Origin: Euryarchaeota archaeon UBA556
Lineage (GTDB): Archaea; Thermoplasmatota; Poseidoniia; Poseidoniales; Thalassarchaeaceae
NCBI GenBank assembly: GCA_002494975.1
Contig: DADI01000011.1
Coordinates: forward strand, 1-13,122
Length of the DNA: 13,122 bases
Direction: 5' to 3'
The position numbers and the translations under genes are program-made. Below are positions 1 through 7,296 of this stretch, one piece after another (the stretch's first letter is position 1; every line of letters begins with the position of its first letter). The notes beneath the pieces were generated by a model that worked only from the letters and a program-made list of their open reading frames with translations, did no database searches and was not told the DNA's origin.

Positions 1-70
1 GGAGGTGGAACATCAAGCATTTCGCCCATCTGAATCAAATTCCCGACTTCAGAGATTAGAATAATACTAT

Positions 71-262
71 CTAATCTACTCTACGTTGTTTGTAGCGAGT
101 GATGTAACCTGCAATCCAGTTTCTCATACGCTTGTTTGAAACATCAGTATACTCTGTGACGTAGTGTTTATTATTCTCAAAATCAGCATTAAACATATCT
201 GGATATAGTTCAACTAATCTTAATGCCCTAATTTTGATGAATGATGGTCTAATATTACCCAT
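71..262 (-). CDS. rps17e: 30S ribosomal protein S17e (eS17), archaeal short form
   Basis: This 63-residue protein is a structural component of the small ribosomal subunit. It shows the archaeal eS17 pattern: it opens MGNIRPSFIK, has the D-x5-NK segment (residues 27-33, matching the family's 'F..D...NK..V' stretch), then the VSNKRMRNWIAGYITR block (residues 41-56) that corresponds to the family's 'S..LRN.IAGYITR' signature. The length fits archaeal eS17, which lacks the longer eukaryotic tail. The ATG lies 2 bases after the eL31 stop codon, and a GGAGG-like Shine-Dalgarno sequence sits inside the last eL31 codons, so translation is probably coupled. It is the last recognisable gene of the operon before the window edge. 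The identification rests on motif recognition by eye and is strong. Confidence 0.93.
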   Translation of the reverse strand: MGNIRPSFIKIRALRLVELYPDMFNADFENNKHYVTEYTDVSNKRMRNWIAGYITRYKQRRVD

Positions 263-264
263 AT

Positions 265-528
265 TTAATCCTCCAGTAATTTAACTTCTAACGGGAACCC
301 TTCTTCCCTTGTAACTTGTACACGTATTTTCCTAGGTGGATTTTGCATTCCTCTAGCCCAAATTACATGGTTAATTGCTTCATCGATCCAAATCTCTTCT
401 TCATCAGTTTTTTTCATATGCTGTGAAACATGCTTTTTGATCTGAGCCATAGCACGATTAGCTCTTCTTGTTCTTGGAACGGACCAAGCTGCGCGTAATG
501 GTATTGTCATTTCTCTAACTTCTGCCAT
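265..528 (-). CDS. rpl31e: 50S ribosomal protein L31e (eL31)
   Basis: This 87-residue large-subunit protein lies near the peptide exit tunnel in archaeal and eukaryotic ribosomes. Recognisable eL31 features are the N-terminal 'E..ytIPLR' strand (residues 5-12), the 'VPRTRRANRAM..IKKHVSQHMK' helix (about residues 17-39), the 'IWIDEAINHVIWARGMQNPPRKIRV' stretch (residues 46-70), and a short acidic end (LLED). The length is normal for archaea. The start at 526-528 is decided by AGGTGA, which overlaps the eL39 stop codon 6 bases upstream, so it is translated as part of the S19e-L39e-L31e-S17e message. I see nothing unusual in the coding sequence. Confidence 0.95.
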   Translation of the reverse strand: MAEVREMTIPLRAAWSVPRTRRANRAMAQIKKHVSQHMKKTDEEEIWIDEAINHVIWARGMQNPPRKIRVQVTREEGFPLEVKLLED

Positions 529-534
529 ATTTAC

Positions 535-690
535 TCACCTTTGTAGTTTAGATCTTCGCCACATATGCCTCTTAGGGTGGCTTGTGACATTTCTGTTAGT
601 TCTGAGCATAACCCAAACAGGAACTCTACGATTCTGCTTTGTGACTTTATTCAGTCTTAGTTTCTTTGCTAGTGGTTTAACGCGAGCCAT
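535..690 (-). CDS. rpl39e: 50S ribosomal protein L39e (eL39)
   Basis: This 51-residue, very basic protein lines the ribosomal exit tunnel. Translating the minus strand from the ATG at 688-690 gives [15 protein letters not shown] at the start, then [15 protein letters not shown] and [15 protein letters not shown], ending at a TGA at 535-537. This matches the near-invariant eL39 pattern 'K..LAKK.....QNR.VP.W...RT......HPKRR.WRR..L'. The length is exactly what the family has. A clear AGGTGA Shine-Dalgarno sequence overlaps the eS19 stop codon just upstream (TAAGGTGA). The gene is short enough to be missed by length-filtered gene finding, but its identity is not in doubt. It sits between eS19 and eL31, the usual archaeal order. 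Confidence 0.96.
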   Translation of the reverse strand: MARVKPLAKKLRLNKVTKQNRRVPVWVMLRTNRNVTSHPKRHMWRRSKLQR

Positions 691-699
691 TTAATCACC

Positions 700-1170
700 T
701 TAATATTTAGATAGTCCTGGGTATTTTTCTTCGGCTACTTCTCTAACTGAGTGTGCAACCTTATCCAAAAGAGCGTGCCCCTCTGGAGTCAACACCTTAC
801 CGAAGTTAACTGTATTAGCAGGATTCCACTTACTTGTAATCAAACCAGCTTCCGTTAATTGTTGTAAAACTGTTCTAGCTACATTTCTTGATCCTGCAGC
901 CGCCCTAGTTGGCTTAACTCCTCTATCTTTGGGTCCGCCAAATAATTGCGCCATGTGGTTTGCACCTATAGGGCCCTTCATCCCGACCTTGCGAAGAACC
1001 GCGGCGGAACGGATGAACCACCAGTCTTCTTGAGTAGGTGGCCTTTCACGGTGAATCCCTGTTTTAACGTACTCAGCCCATTCTGGAGGAGTTATTTGCT
1101 CTAATTCTTGAAGCTCAGAAGAAAGGCTGCCAATCAGTAAATCAGCTGGTACATCGTAATACGTGGTCAT
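700..1170 (-). CDS. rps19e: 30S ribosomal protein S19e (eS19)
   Basis: This 156-residue protein acts in small-subunit maturation and in the head of the 30S subunit. The family is shown by 'YDVPADLLI' near the N terminus, 'PPEWAEYVKTGIHRERPP' and 'DWWFIRSAAVLRKV' in the first half, 'GPIG....LFGGPKDRGVKP' in the middle, and 'VLQQLTEAGLI' followed by 'LTPEGHALLDKVA' near the C terminus, which is the winged-helix-like end typical of eS19. I place the start at the ATG at 1168-1170 because AGGTGAT lies 3 bases upstream and family members begin M-(x)n-YDVPA. The frame stays open upstream to 1245, but that would add 25 unrelated residues and cover the promoter. It is the first gene of the ribosomal operon. 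Confidence 0.95.
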   Translation of the reverse strand: MTTYYDVPADLLIGSLSSELQELEQITPPEWAEYVKTGIHRERPPTQEDWWFIRSAAVLRKVGMKGPIGANHMAQLFGGPKDRGVKPTRAAAGSRNVARTVLQQLTEAGLITSKWNPANTVNFGKVLTPEGHALLDKVAHSVREVAEEKYPGLSKY

Positions 1171-1207
1171 ACTATCACCTTTGTGCGGACCGCCCGTCCT
1201 AGAGTCT

Positions 1208-1216
1208 GTATTTAAC
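1208..1216. promoter_or_regulatory. Shared TATA-like element between rps19e operon and the 1250 gene
   Basis: The sequence GTATTTAAC reads as TATTTAA on the plus strand and TTAAATA on the minus strand, and both are acceptable archaeal TATA boxes. On the minus strand it ends 37 bases before the eS19 ATG, leaving a leader of roughly 12 bases that holds the Shine-Dalgarno sequence. On the plus strand it ends 33 bases before the ATG at 1250, leaving a leader of roughly 8-10 bases without a Shine-Dalgarno sequence. No better box is visible in the 79-base gap. Use in both directions is an inference from spacing. Confidence 0.5.
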
Positions 1217-1249
1217 CGTGATGACAAGAGACGACCGTAGCACACCGAG

Positions 1250-2122
1250 ATGTCATACCGTAAGTCTGTTCAACAAGTATTCAAAACCACTTCCCCAATC
1301 GTCAGCAATATGGAGAAGTCAATGTCACGCAACCCTAACATGTTGCGCACACTTATTGGAATGGGTTTAGTACTGATTATTATACTCGGTTATGCTGTGC
1401 ATTCAAACACTGTCGACTCAGAATATTATCTTTTTGAGACTTCTAATTCAGAAAGTAACCTTGAATTAATTCAACTCGAAGAAAATATGTCTGAATGGTA
1501 TGTTGTCACTAATTCTGCAATAACCTGGGTGAATACTACAGTAACCGGTGCACCACAGGGAAGTATACTCAAATTGGATGCATCGGGTGTTGATTGGTAC
1601 CATACACCATCACTTGGGCAGGACGACAAAGACTTCAATTGCAAGGAATTTTCTCCAGATTATGTTGATTTGATAGAAACCTGTATCAAGGGACCGTTTC
1701 ATGAAATCAACTTAGATGAACAAAATATGATGATTGGTCTTGTATCATTAGATTTGCCAATCGGAGGACTTGGATCGATACAAGCAGATACACTGGATGA
1801 AGCAAATGAAACATCTCAAAAAATTATTAATGATAACTCAAGAATTATCACATGGAAAGTTAGTATAATGGATTCAGAAGGTAATATAGTATCATCCCAG
1901 GGTTTGGAATTAACTACAAATATCACAACTCATGATTTAATATCTGTAGAAGAATTCAAACTTGACCCTATTCAAGAATCGATTTACAGTTTAGCCACTC
2001 TTGTTGGATGCTTTACATTATTATTGATTTTACCGATGATAGCTTACTTCTCTGCGGTATACAAGGAAAAAAGAGATGAAGAGGCACGTTTAGGAACACC
2101 AGAAATAGAAATTAAGGAATGA
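1250..2122 (+). CDS. Unrecognised protein with N- and C-terminal membrane anchors and an extracytoplasmic domain
   Basis: I do not recognise a family for this 290-residue protein. A basic N terminus (residues 1-32) precedes a hydrophobic segment at about 33-50. A second hydrophobic segment spans about 247-270, and a charged tail follows (YKEKRDEEAR...). The roughly 195 residues between them look like a folded domain rich in beta strand, and by the positive-inside rule they should lie outside the cytoplasm. The outer domain contains two cysteines (131 and 145) that could form a disulfide, and three N-glycosylation sequons at N95, N186 and N224. ATG 1250 fits a short-leader transcript from the TATA-like box at 1208-1216; Met21 and Met25 are alternative starts still upstream of the first membrane segment. 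It is divergent from the ribosomal operon and ends 8 bases before the convergent flavoprotein gene. Confidence 0.8.
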   Translation: MSYRKSVQQVFKTTSPIVSNMEKSMSRNPNMLRTLIGMGLVLIIILGYAVHSNTVDSEYYLFETSNSESNLELIQLEENMSEWYVVTNSAITWVNTTVTGAPQGSILKLDASGVDWYHTPSLGQDDKDFNCKEFSPDYVDLIETCIKGPFHEINLDEQNMMIGLVSLDLPIGGLGSIQADTLDEANETSQKIINDNSRIITWKVSIMDSEGNIVSSQGLELTTNITTHDLISVEEFKLDPIQESIYSLATLVGCFTLLLILPMIAYFSAVYKEKRDEEARLGTPEIEIKE

Positions 2123-2130
2123 AATTAACC

Positions 2131-2676
2131 TTAAGTTCTTAATTTAGTTGCATGACGAACTATGCTATCAACAAACTTTTGAATACGAATGTTTATTTCT
2201 TCGTCTATAATATTACCATCTTCATCAAAAACACTCTTAACTTTTGCAATTACTAATTGCTCAGGTATAGATACACCATGGATCCATCTCGCTACGATGC
2301 GCATATGATTCAAGGTAGTAGTATTTGCTTGTCCGCCAAGGGTACTAATAAATCCAAATACCTTACCAGTAGTTTGATCGAAAGATAACCAATCAAGAGA
2401 ATTCTTCATAACGCCGCTCATGGTACCATGATATTCAGGACTAGAAAGTACGAATGCATCAGCAGAACTAGCCATTTGTTTATATTTTTTGACATTAGGG
2501 TGGTCCCAGCATCCCTCCTCACCGACGAAAGGTAATGGATTCATTTTATTATCCCAGACAAGCCACTCAATGCCTTGTTCTTTCAAAAGTTCAGATACTA
2601 TCTCTAACATCCTTCCATTGGCAGAATCTAATCCGTATGTCCCACATATTCCCATCATCTTAAGTTGGCGCGCCAT
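2131..2676 (-). CDS. NAD(P)H-dependent FMN reductase-like flavoprotein
   Basis: This 181-residue protein has the flavodoxin-like fold of the NADPH-dependent FMN reductase superfamily (ArsH/ChrR/YieF type). Such enzymes bind FMN and reduce flavins, quinones or oxidised metals using NAD(P)H. The evidence is the first strand and phosphate-binding loop at residues 8-20 (MGICGTYGLDSAN, in place of the usual G-I-S-G-S-x-R), the hallmark SPEYHGTMSGVMKNSLDWL at 79-97, and the third flavin loop near 112-120 (TLGGQANTT). The length is typical. The true substrate cannot be read from sequence. Starts at ATG 2676 (MARQLKMMGIC), Met7 or Met8 are all possible; no Shine-Dalgarno sequence is present. A CATATAC box at 2691-2697 would suit Met7/Met8, while a weaker TTTAAG box near 2711-2718 would suit the longer form. 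Confidence 0.88.
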   Translation of the reverse strand: MARQLKMMGICGTYGLDSANGRMLEIVSELLKEQGIEWLVWDNKMNPLPFVGEEGCWDHPNVKKYKQMASSADAFVLSSPEYHGTMSGVMKNSLDWLSFDQTTGKVFGFISTLGGQANTTTLNHMRIVARWIHGVSIPEQLVIAKVKSVFDEDGNIIDEEINIRIQKFVDSIVRHATKLRT

Positions 2677-2722
2677 ATATCTCGGAAGGAGTATATGACT
2701 TCAATCCATGGCTTAAACAGAG

Positions 2723-2730
2723 ACATATAC
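2723..2730 (+). promoter_or_regulatory. Candidate TATA box for the TPR gene
   Basis: ACATATAC lies about 40 bases before the ATG at 2768. With the usual archaeal spacing of about 25 bases from TATA to transcription start, the message would carry a leader of about 13-15 bases. No Shine-Dalgarno sequence is visible before the ATG. This is an assignment by spacing only. Confidence 0.35.
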
Positions 2731-2767
2731 AGCCAATGCTTAACTCAAAGAAGTCTATGCGAGTTAT

Positions 2768-4042
2768 ATGTCTGATATCGACATAAGGCAATTGCTCTTA
2801 GATGCAGAGGATAATGCAAATAGTGGAAACTACATCGAATCTGCGAATTTATATAAAAAAGTCACCATTATTGATGATAATTCTTCAGCAGCATGGTACG
2901 GGCTCGGAGTTATACATGCCAAGTTAGGAAATTTTGAGAACTCTGTTAATTCATTTGAACAAGCACATCGAATTAATCCAGACCATGGACCTACAAATGC
3001 GAATTTGGCCTTGATATTAGAAAAAAGTGATTCTGAAAGAGCAGCGAATTTTGCTAAAATGGCTTTAGAAAACATAGGTGAAAATAAAGATTTATTAAGG
3101 ATTTCAAAATTAAATATTCCTAAAGAAATAAAATTATTCGATAGCTCTCATTCATACTCTGAAGAAAATGAAGAGGAGGGTATCATCAATATTCCAGCAA
3201 ATGCAATTAATGAGGAAGAATCTGATGATAAAGAGGAGTTAGATGACAAAGAAGAAGCAGTAATTGCATCCGAAGAAGAAAATTTCCAAGAAGTTGAAGA
3301 AATCGATTTTGTCAATAGTAGAACCGCGAGAACCTCTCGGGCTAGTAAAATGAGTCAAAGAGGAGATCACGCCTTAGCAGTTAATGAATGGAAAGAATTG
3401 TTGAAGAAAGACAGTTCAGATGTCTCTTCTTGGAAAGGTTTAGCTGACGCTCTTTCTGAAGCAGGTTATGTAGATAGGGCTAATCAATGCCTACAGAGAG
3501 TACAAGAATTAATAGAATTAGAAAAACAAGAAATACAGATTGACGAAAAGGAGGAACTAGAAAATCTAGTTTCAGCTGCTAAAGAAGTGAAAGAAAAAAT
3601 GAATTTACATGAAGAAAATGATAAAGCGAATGTGAACGAATCTATTGAATGGTATAACAAAGGACTAATATTACTTACCGAAAATAATGCTAATGAAGCT
3701 TTAAATTGTTTCAATAAGGCATTATCTGGTTCTCCCGATGAAGAAATTGAATTAAGAGTGAGGATACATAATGGAAAAGGTCACTCATTGTACCAACTAA
3801 ATGAATATGCAGATAGTATACAAGAATACCATGCAGCGGTAATATTAGACCCAAGTTCAGTTACAGGTAGAACATTATACAACATGGGTTCTTCATATGC
3901 AGCGATTGAGTTATATGCAGATGCAGTAAAATGTTTTGAACAAGCAAAGGGAAGAGGCCTAGTCGATGAAGATCTGAAATTATGCAAAGCACAAATCAAT
4001 CGGTGTAAATTACTCATAAAAGAACAAAAGAAACTTAATTAG
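2768..4042 (+). CDS. Cytoplasmic TPR-repeat protein with acidic linker
   Basis: This 424-residue protein is built of tetratricopeptide repeats, helical hairpins that usually bind other proteins. Repeats are visible at about 5-37, 39-72 (AAWYGLGVIHAKLGNFENSV, ending RINPD), 75-104, about 190-215, 218-250, 291-325 (WYNKGLILLTENNANEALNC), 331-364 (ending ILDPSS) and 367-400. Residues about 130-180 form a strongly acidic, low-complexity linker containing a near-duplication (DDKEE-L-DDKEE-A) that separates two TPR blocks. Residues about 242-285 are charged and probably a long helix. There is no signal peptide or membrane segment, so it should be cytoplasmic. The partner is unknown; such proteins are common and the neighbours do not narrow the role. 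Its stop codon overlaps that of the convergent molybdoenzyme gene by 8 bases. Confidence 0.87.
   Translation: MSDIDIRQLLLDAEDNANSGNYIESANLYKKVTIIDDNSSAAWYGLGVIHAKLGNFENSVNSFEQAHRINPDHGPTNANLALILEKSDSERAANFAKMALENIGENKDLLRISKLNIPKEIKLFDSSHSYSEENEEEGIINIPANAINEEESDDKEELDDKEEAVIASEEENFQEVEEIDFVNSRTARTSRASKMSQRGDHALAVNEWKELLKKDSSDVSSWKGLADALSEAGYVDRANQCLQRVQELIELEKQEIQIDEKEELENLVSAAKEVKEKMNLHEENDKANVNESIEWYNKGLILLTENNANEALNCFNKALSGSPDEEIELRVRIHNGKGHSLYQLNEYADSIQEYHAAVILDPSSVTGRTLYNMGSSYAAIELYADAVKCFEQAKGRGLVDEDLKLCKAQINRCKLLIKEQKKLN
4016..4034 (-). terminator. T-rich tract downstream of the molybdoenzyme gene
   Basis: Immediately after the minus-strand stop codon the transcript would read TTTCTTTTGTTCTTTTATG, a T-rich stretch of the kind that terminates archaeal transcription without a hairpin. 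It lies inside the final codons of the convergent TPR gene, which there encode lysine and glutamine. The assignment is inferred from composition and position. Confidence 0.4.
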
Positions 4043-6317
4043 TAGCTTTTTTAATTCCAATTGGCACAGACTTACTAGTAGGAGTATTGCTTCTATCAGC
4101 AACACTATCAAGGGGGATCAATACATTTGACTCGGGAAAATATGTAGCAATGTTACCCCTAGGGATATCATAAGGAACAACATACCAACTTTGAGATACA
4201 ACAGATTCTGACTCTCTATCCGAACTCAAATCAACTAAATCGCCCTCTTTAATATCATTCTCAACTAAATCTTCTCTATTCATAAGAACTACTCTACGAC
4301 CATTTCGAATTCCTCTGTATCTATCATCTAAGCCATATATTGTAGTATTATATTGGTCGTGGGATCGAATAGTCATCATCATGAATTTATCACTACTTGA
4401 TACACAAGAAATATCATGACAAAAGAAATTCGCTAGAGCATTCTTAGTTTTGAAGGTTCGATTATCTTTAGGAGGATTGGGTAGGTAAAATCCGGACTTA
4501 GATGTTATTCTCTGATTATAATTTTCAAAACCAGGAATCGTTTTCTCTATTAAATCCCGTACTAAATCATAATTCTCTGAAAGATTACGCCAAGGAATAC
4601 CGCTTCTCTCAAGTCTGGTCTCCAACGCCCCACCTATTCCTGAAACTATTGATGGCTCAGAAATTAAGTACTCACTAGCCGGTTTAGAGGTCCCTTTAGA
4701 TGAGTGTACCACCCCCATTGAATTCTCGACAGTCACGAATTGACGACCAATAGGAGAAATGTCTATTTCAGTACGTCCTAAACAAGGCAGTATTAACCCA
4801 ATTTTTCCACTTACAAGATGTGAACGATTTGGCTTCGTTGATATATGAACTGTTAATTGACATTTACTTAAAGCATTAGATGTTCGATTTGTATCCGACA
4901 TTGCAGAAACAAAATTACCACCCATAGCAAGGAATACTTTTGCATCGCCTGATTCCATAGCCCTAACTGCTTCAACGGAATCATATCCGTGTTTAATCGG
5001 GGCAATTATACCTGTTGACTTTTCTAAACCATCAATGAAAGAGGTGGAAGGTTTGTGGTTGATTCCTACAGTCCTATCACCTTGCACATTAGAATGCCCT
5101 CTAACTGGACATACACCTGCGCCCGGCTTCCCTATATTTCCACCAAGTAGAAGAAAATTTACTATTTCTTGTATAGTTGCGACTGAGTTTTTATGTTGAG
5201 TAATTCCCATAGCCCAACAAACTATCGTAGCCTTTGAATTTGAAATTTTTTCACCAACTTGAATAAGTTCATCAGTGCTAATACCTGTCATCTCAGAAAT
5301 CTCATCTAAATCAGTATTAAGAACAAGTTTTCTATAATCATCATAGCCATTTGTATAATCACTAATAAATTCATTATCCAAATTCCCAGATTCAATAATT
5401 GATTTAGAAAATGACCTAAATAGTGCTTGATCGGAATTAATGTTAACTTTGAGATGTTTATCTGCAATTGAAGAACCTAAGCCAAACATTTCAATAGGGT
5501 TCTGAGGATGTTTGAACCTCTTCATTCCTGTTTCAGTCAGAGGGTTGACGCTGATTACCGAAGCACCGTTTTTCCTAGCGTCCCTAAGTGCAGTAAGCAT
5601 TCGAGGATGATTAGTCCCGGGATTTTGCCCCACCACTATAATCAAGTCAGCTGAATTAAAATCATCAAGCGTAACTGTTCCTTTACCGATTCCAATAGAT
5701 TCAGTGAGTGCCACACCTGATGATTCATGACACATATTAGAACAATCAGGAAGGTTATTTGTACCAAACCTTCTAGCTAATAATTGCCAAAGGAAAGCCG
5801 CCTCATTACTTGTCCTCCCGGATGTATAAAACACAGCCTCATCTGGACTTTTAAGGGAAACTAAATTATCTGCGATAATATCAAAAGAGTCGTTCCAACT
5901 AATAGGAGTGTAATATTCTGAACCAGGCATTAATACCAATGGCTGAGTAATTCTCCCTTGTGAATTTAACCAATGATCTGATTTCTGAGACAATTCGCCA
6001 ACTGTCCATTTAGACCAGAAATTATTATCGGCTCTATTTTTCGTAGCCTCATCTGCAACAGCCTTTGCTCCATTTTCACAGAATTCGGCGAAAGAACGGT
6101 GATTATCTGGATCTGGCCATGCACAACCTGGGCAATCAAAACCATCAAAATCATTAACTTTTGCTAAATTTTTAAGTGAATTCAAAACTCCCATATTACC
6201 TAAACCATATTTAGCCGTGGATATGAGTGCAGGGATTCCTGCTGCAGAATTTTTTGGTTTACTCAATTTGGGAGCCTTAGATTCTAATGGAGTTAAAGGA
6301 TTAACATCTTTTTTCAT
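4035..6317 (-). CDS. FdhF/YdeP-family molybdopterin oxidoreductase (formate dehydrogenase-like alpha subunit)
   Basis: This 760-residue enzyme belongs to the Mo-bisPGD oxidoreductase superfamily, in the YdeP / 'oxidoreductase alpha subunit' branch. Diagnostic segments are FDCPGCAWPDP with a further cysteine (C62, C65, C80), CSNMCHESSGVAL at 192-204, GAGVCPVRGHSNVQGDRTVGI near residue 400, and the C-terminal domain block MMMTIRSHDQYNTTIYGLDD. By eye, C196-H197 aligns with Sec140-His141 of E. coli FdhH, making C196 the likely Mo ligand. YdeP-type proteins resemble formate dehydrogenases, but their substrate is generally not established, so formate is not assured. No twin-arginine signal is present, so it should be cytoplasmic. 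AGAGGTGA just before ATG 6315-6317 fixes the start. It lies 22 bases after fdhD in the same operon. No beta, gamma or diaphorase subunit is nearby. Confidence 0.92.
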   Translation of the reverse strand: MKKDVNPLTPLESKAPKLSKPKNSAAGIPALISTAKYGLGNMGVLNSLKNLAKVNDFDGFDCPGCAWPDPDNHRSFAEFCENGAKAVADEATKNRADNNFWSKWTVGELSQKSDHWLNSQGRITQPLVLMPGSEYYTPISWNDSFDIIADNLVSLKSPDEAVFYTSGRTSNEAAFLWQLLARRFGTNNLPDCSNMCHESSGVALTESIGIGKGTVTLDDFNSADLIIVVGQNPGTNHPRMLTALRDARKNGASVISVNPLTETGMKRFKHPQNPIEMFGLGSSIADKHLKVNINSDQALFRSFSKSIIESGNLDNEFISDYTNGYDDYRKLVLNTDLDEISEMTGISTDELIQVGEKISNSKATIVCWAMGITQHKNSVATIQEIVNFLLLGGNIGKPGAGVCPVRGHSNVQGDRTVGINHKPSTSFIDGLEKSTGIIAPIKHGYDSVEAVRAMESGDAKVFLAMGGNFVSAMSDTNRTSNALSKCQLTVHISTKPNRSHLVSGKIGLILPCLGRTEIDISPIGRQFVTVENSMGVVHSSKGTSKPASEYLISEPSIVSGIGGALETRLERSGIPWRNLSENYDLVRDLIEKTIPGFENYNQRITSKSGFYLPNPPKDNRTFKTKNALANFFCHDISCVSSSDKFMMMTIRSHDQYNTTIYGLDDRYRGIRNGRRVVLMNREDLVENDIKEGDLVDLSSDRESESVVSQSWYVVPYDIPRGNIATYFPESNVLIPLDSVADRSNTPTSKSVPIGIKKATN
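4047..4052 (+). terminator. T6 tract downstream of the TPR gene
   Basis: A run of six T lies 5 bases after the TPR stop codon and inside the last codons of the convergent molybdoenzyme gene. There is no hairpin in front of it. Its position suits archaeal T-tract termination, but the run is short. Confidence 0.35.
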
Positions 6318-6339
6318 AAGTTCACCTCTGTTGAATCAA

Positions 6340-7143
6340 TTAGTGACTGATTCTACCTCTACCTGAATATACTGTCATATTATTATTTTTTGTAAAACCA
6401 ACCAACGTAAGGCCATGTTCTAGTGCGATGTCAATCGCCAGACTACTTGGTGCACCAATTGCAATAAGAACTGGTATTCCAGCTCTACGTGCTTTGTGCA
6501 CAAGCTCAAATGATAACCTTCCAGAAAATAGTATAAATGATTCTACAAATGCTTTTTTAGAAGATAAAAGCACCTTTCCTACAAGTTTATCCATTGCATT
6601 ATGTCTTCCAATATCTTCTGCTGAAAAAAGTAGTTCTCCAGACAAACTAAACAAACCACAGGCATGGGCACCACCTGACTTTTCAAATAATGATTGATTT
6701 TTACGTAATTCGTCTATGCAGCTATTGATTACAGATGAAGGGACGTTGACATTTTCAGATAATCTAGGTCCATGAATATGTAATAGATTAGATATAGATT
6801 CCTTCCCACAAATACCACAAGAAGAGGTAGAAGATTTTCTACGTAGAAATTGAGAAATGTTAGTTTGATTAATATTAGGTATGACTGCTAAAGCCTTGTC
6901 ATTATGAATCGTTAAATCTGAAATTTGATCTGACGAGTTAATTATTCCTTCCGAGAATAATAGCCCAATTACAAGTTCTTTATCGCACCCAGGTGTCCTC
7001 ATGGTAATGCCAAGAGAAAATGATAGTTCACGACCATCTGAAATAGAAATTGACAATGCAGATTCCTGACAAACAGTATCAATACCTTTACGTATTCCTT
7101 CAGAAGATAGCCATTGAGCAGGTACGTCCCTCAACCCTTCCAT
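6340..7143 (-). CDS. fdhD: FdhD, formate dehydrogenase accessory sulfurtransferase
   Basis: FdhD moves sulfur from a cysteine desulfurase (IscS in E. coli) to the Mo-bisPGD cofactor of formate dehydrogenase-like enzymes and is needed for their activity. Numbering from the upstream GTG at 7149, the protein has the redox/sulfur-transfer motif CGICG (C111, C114), GGAHACGLF (159-167), EDIGRHNAMDKLVG (178-191), and the C-terminal block from LFSGRLSFELVHKA through GIPVLIA to LTLVGF, all in family order. The total length is normal. I choose ATG 7141-7143; the in-frame GTG two codons upstream is possible. No Shine-Dalgarno sequence is evident, and a TATA-like CATAAGATA about 25 bases before the ATG suggests a leaderless message. 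It is the promoter-proximal gene of a two-gene operon with the molybdoenzyme, the natural recipient of its sulfur transfer. Confidence 0.94.
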   Translation of the reverse strand: MEGLRDVPAQWLSSEGIRKGIDTVCQESALSISISDGRELSFSLGITMRTPGCDKELVIGLLFSEGIINSSDQISDLTIHNDKALAVIPNINQTNISQFLRRKSSTSSCGICGKESISNLLHIHGPRLSENVNVPSSVINSCIDELRKNQSLFEKSGGAHACGLFSLSGELLFSAEDIGRHNAMDKLVGKVLLSSKKAFVESFILFSGRLSFELVHKARRAGIPVLIAIGAPSSLAIDIALEHGLTLVGFTKNNNMTVYSGRGRISH

Positions 7144-7188
7144 AGTCACGGGAGATATGGTTATCTTATGTTACCATAGGTTGTTATG

Positions 7189-7197
7189 CATAAATAC
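7189..7197. promoter_or_regulatory. TATA-like element in the fdhD / iscA divergent region
   Basis: CATAAATAC on the plus strand would place transcription start near 7218-7220 for the iscA-ygfZ pair. This argues against translation from ATG 7186, which lies upstream of the box. Read on the minus strand, GTATTTATG would give an fdhD leader of about 25 bases. Function in either direction is inferred from position. Confidence 0.4.
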
Positions 7198-7296
7198 ACG
7201 ATTGTTCATATAGGCCTACTTAGTCAAGGGTTCATGGGCATTCTAGGCGGAGGAGGATTCACCTTACCTGTGATTACACAGACAGAAGTGGTTGAT

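Noticed and set aside
1..70. Possible start of another gene after eS17 on the minus strand (MGEMLDVPP...), or the tail of a plus-strand gene ending at the TAA at 62-64.
   Set aside because: Only about 20-25 codons are visible in either reading, no Shine-Dalgarno sequence precedes the minus ATG, and neither reading matches a family I know.
1187..1199. GC-rich inverted repeat GGAC-n5-GTCC near the eS19 transcription start.
   Set aside because: A 4-base stem is expected by chance; nothing supports an operator.
1171..1245. Longer version of eS19 beginning at 1245.
   Set aside because: The extra 25 residues are absent from the family and would cover the promoter; AGGTGAT fixes the ATG at 1168-1170.
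6428..6697. 89-residue plus-strand open frame within fdhD.
   Set aside because: It is antisense to a clearly conserved gene, and its sequence follows from the fdhD codons.
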